NCBI GenBank assembly: GCA_002633025.1
Contig: NMRB01000088.1
Coordinates: 241,896 to 305,895 of the forward strand
Direction: 5' to 3'
Source: Notospermus geniculatus
Taxonomy: Eukaryota; Nemertea; Pilidiophora; Heteronemertea; Lineidae
DNA: 64,000 bases
Positions 21,326 to 32,428 of this stretch are shown in pieces. Below the pieces are notes generated by a model that was not told where the DNA came from, ran no database searches, and worked only from the letters and a program-made list of their open reading frames with translations. Within the stretch, counting starts at the first letter, position 1. Each line of letters begins with the position of its first letter. Both the position numbers and the translations under genes were made by a program.

Positions 21326-21741
21326 TCAAGGCAATTATTGCAAAGGAAGGGTACTATGTACTTTCTTTGTCTATCAGATCTATGTAGTGCTGGTGGCTAT
21401 ATATATACGGTAGGTCATTTCCATTTTGATGATCCTATTACTCCCGGTAATAGATCGTCACGGAACATCCGAAGGGGATGTTTTGATCGTGTGTTACTGG
21501 GCTCACTGTACGTTCGGTCAGTGCTGACAGTTGGTATCAGAGATGGATCGTGTCTGCATCATCGAACTGGACTCTGTCTAGAGAAAAACGAGGAGTCTGC
21601 CAAGAGGCCAAATTATTAAAACTGCATGAAATCACTCCAACCAGCGCTGAAAGAATAGTCCAAATCCTCAAATTCAGGCCAGAGACTACGACAACCACTG
21701 TTGTCAGACCCCATTTTTAGTCACCGAGACTCACGTCAACA
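21326..21741. other. No gene recognised
   Basis: A 93-codon plus-strand frame at 21338-21619 is open, but I recognise nothing in it. Confidence 0.4.
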
Positions 21742-22025
21742 TCAAACAGGCATGGCCTTGAGATGCTTGTAAAGGGATGTTGGTACATGTAAAATAAGAA
21801 ACGAAGAAAAAAGAAACGTGACAGAAACAGAACCCCAGGGTGCATTTTGGTCTGCAGAACATTCTGACAACTTCGTTTTTATGAAGGCGGCTAATGAGAG
21901 CGACCCGCCGTCGGATTATATTCCACATTTTATGAACTCCCACTCCCGTGTTTTTTTTTTTAGTTTCTGTTTCTTGGTTTCTCGTTTCATGTTTTACAAA
22001 CACCCCTTGGCAAGCCAATTTCAGC
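21742..22025. mobile_element. Degenerate foldback with A-rich/T-rich arms
   Basis: Left AAAGGGATGTT...AAGAAACGAAGAAAAAAGAA...CAGAAACAGAAC is mirrored by right GTTTCTGTTTCTTGG...ACAAACACCCCTT with gaps. The arms are imperfect, so boundaries are approximate. Confidence 0.45.
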
Positions 22026-23459
22026 ACAGCTACCAGAGACGAAGTAAACAACGCCCTAATAGAATTTACTATTAGCTACGCGATTGATTTTGTCATGGGA
22101 CATCACCTTGATTGACAGATGCGTTGGAAGACCGTGATTAATCCATAGGTCAAAGGTCAGGGCCGATAGATCCGTTTAACGATTGAAGGAATCAGGTCTC
22201 TTTGATGTGGTGCATTCGAAAGGTATGGTGTGCCAAGTGATAAAGGGTTCGATATGACCACGTAGTTGATTAGGTTCCAGTGATAGATATACTCCACATA
22301 CCAAACAGACTGTGGTATCTGGATGGATATTGTGCATCGGATTAGGCCCCATAAAAATGTCAATTAATCATCTCCGCCCGCGTCACTTTTTACTGGCCGC
22401 ATCGAAAGAAAATTATTTTTTTAAATTTCACTGAAGGGGCGGTAGATACATCTCTTTGTCATCCCTGAGCACGTTTATGTTGCAAAGACTGCATGTACAG
22501 GTTCCTGCACCCCTACACATGAAATGGGAACGGTCCCAAACCAGACACAACAAAGCCACGTGGTCAGTCGCCAGTCAAAACAAAAGCACATGGTCAGGTC
22601 GTAGTAGTAGTCGTGCTCACGACAGCCTCCATGCTTCACAGTGTGTGGTATATTGAGTAGTATATTGAATTGCAAATGCACTGCGCAAAATGCAAAATGC
22701 ACTGATTTTGGACAATGTTCAATGGTTCTCTATGTGTAGGGGCAATAAAAACTGAACCTTTCAGTGTGTTTTATTGTCTAAGGAAAAATTTAAAAAAGAA
22801 ACAAAATTCGCCCTCCCGCATCAGTTTCTTCAGCTGACAAGGATGATAAACTAACATTTTTTATGGGGCCTTAAAAGGGCGATCCAATGAGCCATGCGAT
22901 TCAGCGATTCTCGCTGTAACCATGCAAATCCATCACGAGATTCTGGAGTCAGGTTTCTTCATGACTTATCAGGGCCACATTGCTCTGATGATTGCTGATC
23001 GGATCGGCGACCTTGGTTTCTGACGCTGATTGACTGATTAGCCATGTATGAATACACCTGTCAATCATTCGTGTGCAGTTGCACAGGTCCCGAAAGGCAC
23101 ACAGTGGAATGGCAAACTTGGAGACATGACATTGAGTATGAAATGAGAATTATAAAAAATTAACCTCTTCCATTATGGTAAGTGTATGGACTATGGCCAC
23201 AGGGCAACATGGCGGGATCAAAACTCTGGTGTGTCTCAAGGCACTACGCCAGACCTTGTTACGACAGCTGACTTCTTGCTCGAACTCCGTCGAAATGTAA
23301 CCTCTACTGCTGAACGTTGAAGAGGAAGAAGGAAGGAAGCCACTCTGTGGTTTCAGGGTCTACCATCTTGTCCAAAAAAGGCTATCGACTCCGTATGAAC
23401 TCCGTCTTTAGCCTTGTCCGAATCGTGTCATCTTTTCCGTTAATGCATAAATTATTAAT
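22026..23459. other. No gene recognised; one strong donor-like match
   Basis: Contains ATG|GTAAGTG at 23175-23183, a good 5' splice donor match on the plus strand, but no convincing exon upstream. No repeat structure noticed over 1.4 kb. Confidence 0.4.
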
Positions 23460-23660
23460 GAACCTAACCCCTACTTGACCCCGCCTCCGAGCCAATCAGA
23501 ACTTGTGAAACAAATCACCGTTGGACACTTTCTTTGCTCTTCACGCTCGAATTTGTAACACGAATTTTGATTGGCGCGTCGATTTTCCTTCGCGCCTCGA
23601 TGATTGGCTGAGGCTGTCACCACCTCAGAAACGGGAAATGTTGTGGATTCGAACCAGGCT
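23460..23660. promoter_or_regulatory. Promoter-like cluster: GC box, three CCAATCA boxes, E2F-like site
   Basis: CCCCGCC is at ~23479-23485. CCAATCA is at 23492-23498 on plus, and its complement TGATTGG is at 23568-23574 and 23601-23607. The last two are 33 bp apart, a spacing common for paired NF-Y sites in cell-cycle promoters. TTCGCGCC lies between them, and TTCGAA (CHR-like) is at ~23648. The stretch is richer in CpG than its surroundings. No TATA box or first exon identified; which strand it would serve is unknown. Confidence 0.3.
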
Positions 23661-23700
23661 AGATGACCGTCAAGACAGATAGACTGGTGAGAACCAGATG

Positions 23701-23838
23701 GGGTCTACAGGCTCAACACTATTGAGTGCTGAGCAACTTTTTTTCATCTTATGTGGTTGTACATCAAGTTGATGTGCATGTACAACCACTTGATGGAAAA
23801 AGTTGCTCAGCACTCAACAGTGTTGAGTCTGTAGACCC
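23701..23838. mobile_element. Foldback family P, 138 bp, long arms
   Basis: GGGTCTACAGGCTCAACACT at the left pairs with AGTGTTGAGTCTGTAGACCC type sequence at the right. Arms run ~62 bp with few mismatches around a short loop. No target duplication resolved. It lies ~40 bp from the promoter-like cluster. Confidence 0.88.
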
Positions 23839-24289
23839 TGAACCCAAATAACGTCTTACTTCGACTACAGACATTTCTTTTCAGAAGTAGTTTAAAACAA
23901 ATTATCTAAAACTCCATTCTCGAAGTTCAAATCCCTGTCAAATCTAAGACCATTGGCTAATTACCTAATTCCTCTATGGACTTGAGGAATCCATGACAAA
24001 ACCTGTTATGATTTCCCTGTCTAATTCCAATACCGAGTTTAATATCACATCAATCATTATTTATCACATATGTTATTTTCAAGTGGAAATTCTTGATATT
24101 AATCACAGCAATTTTCGTCTTATTCTCCTCGGATAATCTGATAAATATCATTGATAATACTCGAGGGAAGACAGCAGAGAGCAAAGTGGAATAGATTTGT
24201 TCCCGATCTCACCCATGGGATTAAATACCGAGATCACTAGATTCTATCGGCCATAATCACCAGATCGTCCGCGAAGCAGCCGATGAAAA
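23839..24289. other. No gene recognised
   Basis: AT-rich spacer before the minisatellite. Confidence 0.4.
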
Positions 24290-24993
24290 AAAGGGTAGAT
24301 TGGTTGCTGTGATTCAACAAAAGAGCAGCAATCGATGGTATTTCAACCAATCAACGCTTGACCTGTTCGCTCTTTTTAAACAAAAAGCAATAATCCATTG
24401 TTATTCAACCACTCAACGCGTGACCTGTTTGCTGTGGTTGAACAAAGAGCAATAATCCATTGTTATTCAACCAGTCAACGCGTGACCTGTTGGCTCCGTC
24501 GAACAAAAAAGGCAAAAGTCAATGGTTTTCAACCAGTCAACGCGTGACCTGTTCGCTCTGATTGAACAAAAGAGCAATAATCAGTAGTTTTTCAACCAGT
24601 GAACGCGTGACCTGTTCGCTCTGATTGAACAAAAGAGCAACAATCAATGATTTTTCAACGAGTCAACGCGTGACCTGTTCGCTGTGGTTGAACAAAAGAG
24701 CAAAAATTAATGGTATTTCAACCAATCAACGCGTGACCTGTTCGCTCTGATTGAACAAAAGAGCGACAATCAATGGTTTTCAACCAATCAACGCGTGACC
24801 TGTTCGACCAGATTGAACAAAAGAGCAACAATCAATGGTTTTCAACCAATCAACGCGTGACCTGTTCGCGCCCTGATTGAACGGAAGAGCAATAGTAAAG
24901 GTTTTTCAACCAGTCAATGCGTGACCTGTTCGCTCTGATTCAACAAAAGAGCAATCCTAATCCATTGTTATTCAACCAATCAACGCGTGACCT
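24290..24993 (+). repeat. ~61-bp minisatellite, ~11 copies
   Basis: Core CAACGCGTGACCTGTTCGCT followed by CTGATTGAACAAAAGAGCAA and an AT-rich linker. CGTGACCTG recurs near 24418, 24481, 24542, 24604, 24668, 24730, 24792, 24853, 24911 and 24986. Copies are 80-90% alike, so it is moderately old. Confidence 0.93.
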
Positions 24994-26017
24994 GAAAACA
25001 GGCCGATTACTTTGGCAATGGCAATTTGGGCAAAAGTGAGGTTGAGGTTGGCGAATATTCCAGTTCCTACTTATATTTCCATGTGAAGGTACTTCATATT
25101 CTATTACATGGCAATGATAGAAAATATACGGAAAAAATTATTGTAGTCGACACTACGGTGGCTCATGAGGGACAGCAAATAATTTTATCATTTCCTATTT
25201 CCTATTTCAAACTGTGAAGTTAAATGTGTAAACGGTGGAATAAAATATCAAAATCACGGTGCAAACCAGTGCCAGATAAACGGCACATACAGCGGCAAAT
25301 TGCCACCAACAAATTTCTGTAATTCATTTTTTTTCGATAAGCAAGAACATGACAGATGATTGAAAGATTTGCCTGCAGCAAAATAGTTATTCCCAAATCA
25401 TACCCAATCAGGGAATCCATTAGGGGTACGAGGCACGGTGGGGCAACGTAAAGGTCATGGTACCATTTCCCGGAGTTCGTTACGCTCCAGGAAAAAATCT
25501 CATACGTAGTGATGTGGTGCTAATATGCCTAAATGGATCATTGAGATCTTTCTGGGTTGGCGTAAAGCTGGCAGCACGCACACGGAAATCTCAATGAGAT
25601 CATCACTGCGAGCCATGTCTTACCATCCGCCACTTCCTCCCATCTGAAAATCACAGTCCAGCTGCTGATTGGGCAATAGAAGTGATCATGTGATCTCATC
25701 ATGGCGACGACCATAAATGTCAGTTGGTTTTCTTGACCTCGTCTTCCATACGGATACACAACTCCTGCTGATTTTTCAGCCTAAAGTTCAACTCAGATGT
25801 GTTGATGCTGTCCCGGACGATGTTTCGAATCATTGCCAGATTCAGACATTTTGGAAGGTTGTGAGACGAAATATAATCCAATAATGGAAGCAGCCCATTT
25901 TACATCACGTGACATGCTATAGCACTACGCAGCATGCATTGTATCAGAGCAAAAACAGCGGAATGTGCCAGACGTTAGCAGTACTGCGGAACAAAGCGGC
26001 TGGCTGCGCGAGACTAT
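24994..26017. other. No gene recognised
   Basis: Short frames at 25026-25217 (plus) and 25538-25759 (minus) lack recognisable features. No large repeat. Confidence 0.4.
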
Positions 26018-26118
26018 GGCCCGTATTCTTGAAATAAAAGCATTTGCTAGCTTTTATGAATACCAGCCAATATCTAAAGGTAAACCTTGGAGTTAAGGAA
26101 GCGTCTAGAATACGGCCC
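26018..26118. mobile_element. Family C MITE, copy 2, hybrid
   Basis: Outer ends GGCCCGTATTCTTG and GTCTAGAATACGGCCC are family C, and the right half has GGTAAACCTTGGAGTTAAGG. The left half contains AAAGCATTTGCTAG, a family B arm motif, so it may be a B/C recombinant or convergent loss. Confidence 0.7.
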
Positions 26119-26351
26119 GATGTCTGTGGGCTAAACCTGTAGGTGTGCTATCTCATCTCTGTGTTTTTTGTCCGCGACACTGCTCACAGCACGATTACCA
26201 ATCTCCCGGACATGCATCTGTGTGTAGTGCTAAGTAGTACAGTCAATTGCATTTGAGTCCCCCTCCCCGCCGTCTCATATTGTTCCGGAGGAGCTATCCA
26301 TTGTTTAAGAGGTGGTGAACGGCGCAATATTTTGTTCTAGGGGTCTGCTAT
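26119..26351. other. No feature seen
   Basis: Short spacer between two foldbacks. Confidence 0.4.
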
Positions 26352-26716
26352 GGCGGGCCGAGGCAGTCACAATTCTTTATTTACCGTTCAACGGTATTTA
26401 AATATCGTTCAACGATAAAAACAGGCCGTTGCAATAAAAATAATTTCGTTACAATAAAAATCCCCGTTGTATCGGTAAAAATCGGGAGTTCTACGGAAAA
26501 AGCCGAATATTATTATTGCAATGCTCTGGTATTTTTATTGTAACGATATGATTTTTATTGTAACGCCTGTATTTATCGTTGAACGCAAAACAGGACATCT
26601 TTTCATGTAACAGTCGATTATTATTGTAACAGCCAAATATTTTTCTTTTTTATCGTTGAACGATATTTAAATACCGTTGAACGGTAAATAGTTAATTATG
26701 ACTGCTTCGGCCCGCC
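26352..26716. mobile_element. Family Q foldback, 365 bp, arms of repeated CGTTNAACG-type units
   Basis: GGCGGGCCGAGGCAGTCACA at the left pairs with TATGACTGCTTCGGCCCGCC at the right. Next come TTTACCGTTCAACGGTATTT and ATCGTTCAACGAT inner palindromes, and several CAATAAAAAT/ATTTTTATTGTAACG units in both orientations. The stem extends >60 bp on each side. No target duplication recognised. Confidence 0.9.
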
Positions 26717-28074
26717 AAACTATGTATGTCTGCTGTACATGTTGTATGACAATGTATTTCGGTGTACTCTACTGAAGTGCTGTACAAGACTGTACATATT
26801 GCACGTGTATTTTTTGTGCAAATGCTACCGTATTTAAAATATCAATCACAACCATCCTGCTTGAAACCTGTTGAATCCAACTCATCTTGATCTGCAAAAG
26901 CGTGATATCCCACGCCCTGGAACCACCACGATTACACGGTTCAAGGGTGAATGCACCTCATCAGTGCTCAGATTGAAATCAAATATTAAAACATGTTCGA
27001 TGATTTACTTGGGTAACTGGTACTTGATTAGTGTTGACAGAGGCTACTGAAAACTGCAATCATGAAATTGGAATGCTCTCATTGGAATCAAAATGGGAAA
27101 GGCGTACTTGGTATTCGGAATACGTTGTCAGTACATGTATTTTATACAGAGTATTTAAATGATGTACATGTACGATCAAGAGGTGCAGCAAAATATTTGT
27201 AAAGAGTTAAAAATACTTTACGCTTAAAATCAGGATGAAGGTGTGAATGTCGTCCACTCTGAATGGTAACCCCTGGCCCTTGTCCCACACACAACGCTTG
27301 ATACCCCCTGGCCTCCTACTCCTGACCCCTAAAGCCTACTACAATTGAACAATTGAAAAGCTGTGGCTCAACCTGAGTTCAAGATAATCTTCGTTGGTGC
27401 AAAGGCTTTAGCTCACAACATGGCTCGTAGAAATAATCTGAACTGAGATCTTCGTACATGTATGTGTACTAGCAGCTTCAGTTGACCATATTGCGCTCTT
27501 GAAATCAGTGGGTACTCGATCCATACAAGCAACCTTGAGCCCTGAAAACCAAGCTGAGCAAATGACAGCTAAACTGTAACCGGAACATCCAACCTAATCC
27601 TAACCAATTCCGAAGGATTTAAGAAACCAATCAAGTGAATGTAGTCGCTTGAAGGTGATTTCAATGGTGTTTCGGCTTCCCTGATACATGCTTCAATAGA
27701 AATAACATGGAACTTAATCAAATGTCTGAATCTGTTGAGTCAGGATGACTGGTGTAAATAGAGAGACATTGGTATTGATTGGTGTGGACATGTGGAAAGA
27801 AGGATCTGTGCGATGTTCGTGATCAGTCGGTTTGCAAGGCGAGGAATCTGACGTGACAAATTGGGAAAGTGTGAAGAGAACGGATTTGATACCCGGTAAT
27901 TCTATAGTAGGGAAGTCATCGACGGGATTGATTGCATTTCCTAAAACAAAGCTGCTGGCAGTCAAAAAGGTCTGGCCTAAAGTTCTGTGTACACTCTGGC
28001 AACTGAAAAACAATGTTGGGGAAAAGATGCCGTTGAATATGCAGCTATTGTTCTCTCATACTGGATCTGATGAA
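26717..28074. other. No gene; half a family A MITE at 27346-27406
   Basis: 27346-27406 holds one arm of family A (AAGCTGTGGCTCAACCTGAG... to CTTCGTTGGTGC) without its partner, a truncated copy. Opposing ~95-codon frames at 27714-28110 have no recognisable content. Confidence 0.6.
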
Positions 28075-29232
28075 CGTGGTTCTCTTCCTTTCAAGGGACA
28101 AAACAGCTGACTACCAAATTATAGTTGCAAAGGAAGACTGAACATGGCTTTCCTTTTTTCAAACAAGAAATTACAATATTGACTTCCTTTCAAAGGACAT
28201 TACAACTGACTACCATAGTTGCAAAGGAACGACTGAACACGGCTTTCCTTCCTTAAGGGAAATTACAATTGACTGCCATGACATAGTTGCAAAGGAACGA
28301 CTGAATATGGCTTCCCTTCCTTTCAAAGGACATTACAATTGATTACCATGACATAGTTGCAAAGAAAGAGCTGTACGTGGTTTCCCTTCCTTTCTTAATC
28401 AAAGGGCATGACAACTGACTACCATATCAGAGATGCAAAGAAACAGCTGGACGTGGTTTCCCTTCCTTTCAAAGGGCATGACAACTGACTACCATATCAG
28501 AGATGCAAAGAAACAGCTGGACGTGGTTTCCCTCCTTTCAAAGGGCATGACAACTGACTACCATATCAGAGATGCAAAGAAACAGCTGGACGTGGTTTCC
28601 CTTCCTTTCAAAGGGCATGACACCTTACTACCATATCAGAGATGCAAAGAAACAGCTGGACGTGGTTTCCTTCCTTTCAAAGGGCATGACACCTGACTAC
28701 CATATCAGAGATGCAAAGAAACAACTGGACATGACTTCGCTTCCTTTCAAGGAACACTACAACCGAATACCATAGATACAAAGGAACGACTGAACATGGC
28801 TTCCCTTCCTTTGAAAGGACATCACAACTGACTACCATAGTTGCAAAAGAACGACTGAACACGGCTTCTCTTCCTTTGAAAGGACATCACAACTGACTAC
28901 CATAGTTGCAAAAGAACGACTGAACACGGCTTCCCTTCCTTTGAAAGGACATTACAACTGACTACCATAGTTGCAAAAGAACGACTGAACACGGCTTCCC
29001 TTCCTTTGAAAGGACATTACAACTGACTACCATAGTTGCAAAAGAACGTCGACTGAACACGGCTTCTCTTCCTTTGAAAGGACATTACAACTGACTACCA
29101 TTTGCAAAAGAACGACTGAGCATGGCTTCTCTTCCTTTGAAAGGACATTACAACTGACTACCATAGTTGCAAAAGAACGACTGAACACGGCTTCTCTTCC
29201 TTTCAAAGGACGTTACTATTGATTACCATAAA
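28075..29232 (+). repeat. ~67-bp minisatellite, ~17 copies, two subtypes
   Basis: Unit contains CTTCCTTT(C/G)AAAGG, ACAACTGACTACCATA and a GAACGACTGAACACGG-type block. About five central units (28420-28735) carry ATATCAGAGATGCAAAGAAA plus CAGCTGGACGTGG, while flanking units carry ATAGTTGCAAAAGAACGACT. Central units are nearly identical to each other, consistent with local homogenisation. Open frames over 28433-28775 reflect unit lengths. Confidence 0.95.
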
Positions 29233-29546
29233 TTACCTGAGGTCGCATGGGACAAGAACCTAACTGATCACTGGATATCAATCTGCCCTCTCCAGAACAC
29301 GAGACAGATTCTGTCACGTCTGGTTATGAACCTTATACATCTGTCATAAAAGATGTATTGCGATGAGATCGGGGGTCGATCATCCTTCTCCTAATAATTC
29401 ACATCTTGTGTCAGATGCCGGTGAACAGCTCTAGCCACCTGAGGACATCCTTCATTATTTATGACCATCTGTCAATCGGGAGGTCACCAGGCATCATCTT
29501 TCGTAATCTACTGATGCCTCAGGAGACGATGTGATATACTACCCAA
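29233..29546. other. No feature seen
   Basis: Spacer between minisatellite and foldback. Confidence 0.4.
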
Positions 29547-30015
29547 TAGGCCCCTTTCGAAAGTCGGCCATTTCGGCGCCGAGGGTAAAGATGAATGGGA
29601 AAATGCATTAAATTTTGCCAGAATTTGCAGAAATAGTAATTGTCAAAAACGCTGGAAATTTGGCTAACATGTTATGAGGGCCAATTCATTGAGAAATGTG
29701 TGAAAAAAATGTGACGTGTCATCGATCAATTTTTGGAGATTTCTGCATTTTTCTTCAACTGAACAATAGAAGGTTTACAGTGTCTGTTAATCCACCTGTA
29801 GAAAATCCAGGTGTAGAAAATCGCCAATTTCTCGAAAAATTTATCGATGACACCCAAATTTTTCTCACACTTCTCAGTGGTTTGCCCATCACCACATTTC
29901 TGCCAAATTTCAAGCGTTTCTGGCAGTTATTTCTGCAATTTCTGGCAAAACTTAATGCATTTTCCCATTTGTTTTTACCCTCAGCGTTGAAATGGCCGAC
30001 TTTCGAAAGGGCCTA
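29547..30015. mobile_element. Foldback, 465 bp, TA-flanked, long gapped arms
   Basis: GGCCCCTTTCGAAAGTCGGC at 29549 pairs with GCCGACTTTCGAAAGGGCC ending at 30013. Pairing continues through GAGGGTAAA and GGGAAAATGCATTAA / TTAATGCATTTTCCC and TTTTGCCAGAA. TA at 29547-29548 and 30014-30015. The 127-codon frame 29696-30079 spans it and is not credible. Confidence 0.85.
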
Positions 30016-30058
30016 TAGATTAGTCTGTTGTGCCTCCGACAAACTTACGCCGAATCAG

Positions 30059-30442
30059 TTAATGTCGTCCTGGGTATAACAGAAATATACCCAGGTTCAA
30101 TGTCGTCGCACCAAACTATTCCCTGGGTATTGTTCAATCTACAAAGGTATACCCAGGATTGGATACAGCACCTGAAGACGAGATTGTTCTCGCAAATGTC
30201 ACATGACCACAAGGATGACAAGTCGAAAAACCTGTTTTCAATTTCACGCATTTGTCACGAACCTGCCGCCCAGGTATACGACAGAAGTACCAATCGCGCG
30301 CTTTAGCTCGTACCTACATGTAGGCTCAAAACTGCGGTACTGGGTAGCCTACATTTTTGTAGATCGAACTATAACCAGGGTATAGTTTTGTGGACATTGA
30401 ACCTGGGTATATTTCTGTCTGTTATACCCAGGATGACATTAA
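30059..30442. mobile_element. TTAA-flanked foldback with CTGGGTATA repeats
   Basis: TTAA at 30059-30062 and 30439-30442 bounds arms ATGTCGTCCTGGGTATAACA and CTGTTATACCCAGGATGACA. Additional TACCCAGG/CCTGGGTA copies lie inside (e.g. near 30095, 30121, 30152, 30375). TTAA duplication is characteristic of piggyBac and Kolobok elements; which one is unknown without a transposase. Confidence 0.82.
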
Positions 30443-31039
30443 CCGCGGCCAAACTTAGATGTGATACTAACTGCGGGATACCAAAGTGCGTGAGCTTGGG
30501 GACAAGGTATTTGCTTTCTAAATGTATTTAAAATGTCATGAATTCGAACACAATAGAACACGACTGGAGGCAGTAGTCTTCCAACCCTACGCCAGACGGT
30601 TAAGAAAAGTCATCTAGCAACAAATGCACAACACTCTCCCAGTATTTGCCTTTACAGATGATGCTTTTTCCAACTCTCCAGAGACGGAGATCTGGTTGCT
30701 GTCATGGACTGCCGATTCAGGTGACGCGCTTTATCATCGGAGCATGAGCGAGCTACACTTCAAATGATTCGCCGACACTATGCCTGGGATTCGATTGACG
30801 TCACGGACAATCTGAGCCCTGTTGTTGTTGCAGTTGTCAAGGGACTGGCAAAGGTCAATCGAGTTCATTCGCTGGCATCATAAGAACACAGCTTGTCCAC
30901 AAAGAGTTGAAGTCAACATATACATGGTAGTATACCATTATCAAAATTTCGATTCAAATAACTGTAGTCATGAGGATTTTTTGTATATTTTTCAACTCGA
31001 TTGATGATGACGTTTGACATCAAATTACTCACTGCACTG
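30443..31039. other. No gene recognised
   Basis: No repeats noticed. A 60-codon frame at 30822-31004 is not recognisable. Confidence 0.4.
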
Positions 31040-31472
31040 GTTGTTCAGCAATCTCGTACCCAGAGATTCGTTACTCTCGGACCGAGGTTGTATGTCGCTC
31101 CACTAATCTCTGGAGACGGCTACGGACTACTTCGGGGTTTCCAAGGCACGTGTGTTACACACGGTGCATGAATATAAACTAATTTTTGACCGTTTCACTC
31201 CAAGTTTATATGGTGCGCTAAGTAGTGCTTTGCTTTTTCCTTAATAAATACAACAGATCCCTCATAAAAACCTTCCTAAGGACATTTTTGTTTATAACAT
31301 TTTGTACTCAAGTTATTTCAATGCATCTGCGGTAAAATTTGGTCTAAAATTGCACGATACCAGAAATCACACGTAAGGCGTGAAATGGCCAGCCGTCTCC
31401 AGATATTAGTGGAGCGACATACAACCTCGGTCCGAGCGTAACGAATCTCTGGGTACGAGATTGGTTGTTCAG
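31040..31472. mobile_element. Foldback family V, 415 bp, ~72-bp arms, 9-bp target duplication
   Basis: Body 31049-31463 begins CAATCTCGTACCCAGAGATT and ends ATCTCTGGGTACGAGATTG. Arms continue through GACCGAGGTTGTATGTCGCT and CCACTAATCTCTGGAGACGG. Perfect 9-bp direct repeat GTTGTTCAG at 31040-31048 and 31464-31472. Long arms plus 9-bp duplication fit Mutator-like elements. The minus-strand frame 31318-31590 runs through the arm and is not a gene. Confidence 0.88.
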
Positions 31473-32247
31473 AAGTCAAACCATGGAAGCTATAGAGTTT
31501 TCTTTTTTCCCACCAACATCCTGATGATGGACAAACTTTCAAGAAGTCAACACAGAATGACCCAAATTGCTTCGACTTAGAGACAGACACCCGAAGCCGT
31601 AAAATTAGCTACGGTAATGTATACTCAGAATAGCAGCCACGTTCAGCCTCCCTATAAAAGCTATCCACCCACATCAACCTGTAGCCAAAGCTAGTTACCT
31701 GGCACTAATTATCAGGATAATAACTAGGACATTTATATCTTAAACATGACAACCGAGAATGATTAGGCGTTTTATATGAGAATATGGCTCATCGGATATA
31801 ATGGTTTCCATAGCAGTTGCATCACGGGACGCTGAATCTAATGACATAGGCATGTGGGAGATGGTATGAAATATTAAGGCGGGTGTAAAACTGTCAAAAC
31901 CAGTTAAAATGAAAATACATTTTGCCTCTGGTAGAGTACATGTAATATTGTGCAATGTCATATCAACGAATTCCTTAAAGGAGTTAGACGCCGAAGTTGT
32001 AAACAAGCTGGTTTGTTTACAAACATGGTCGGCAAACTAGTTTTATTCCTTCGTGCAGGTGGCAGCCCCAGTAGTGCCCCGTGATCGTTAGACTGGTTCC
32101 CGGTCCGATGCAACTCACTCACGATATTCACGTCAGTACATATCACCGACAATAGGTGGCAGCACCGCAGGCGTCGCGTGGATAGAGAACCAGTGAGTGA
32201 GTGTTTACAACTTGGACGTCCAGCTCCTTTATAGGATTTTTAAACAT
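31473..32247. other. No gene recognised
   Basis: Minus-strand frames 31740-32006 and 31958-32152 are unrecognised. No large repeats. Confidence 0.4.
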
Positions 32248-32250
32248 TTA

Positions 32251-32398
32251 GGGCCGTATGCACCAAGCGAAGGTTATCTTGAACTCAGGTTGAGCGACAA
32301 CTTTTCCATTGTCACATCATGCTCTGGCAAACCTGAACAAAAGAAAAGTTGTGGCTCAATCTAAATTCAAGATGATCTTCGTTTGGTGCATACGGTCC
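32251..32398 (+). mobile_element. Family A MITE, 148 bp, copy 4
   Basis: GGGCCGTATGCACCAAGCGA start and GGTGCATACGGTCC end. Flanks TTA (32248-32250) and ATA (32399-32401) differ by one base. Confidence 0.88.
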
Positions 32399-32401
32399 AT
32401 A

Positions 32402-32428
32402 GGGCCGTATTCTAGAAGCTTCCTTTAC
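32402..32428 (+). mobile_element. Family C terminus, solo
   Basis: GGGCCGTATTCTAGAAGCTT then CC matches the left end of family C and then diverges. It abuts the family A copy. Confidence 0.6.

Noticed and set aside
24290-24993. CRISPR-like array
   Set aside because: Inter-core segments are themselves homologous to one another, so it is an ordinary minisatellite.
28433-28775. Repeat protein from the ~67-bp minisatellite
   Set aside because: The unit length is not consistently a multiple of three, frames shift between units, and no start or splice context exists.
28075-29232. CRISPR array
   Set aside because: Repeats are direct and contiguous with no unique spacers of constant length, and the window is eukaryotic.
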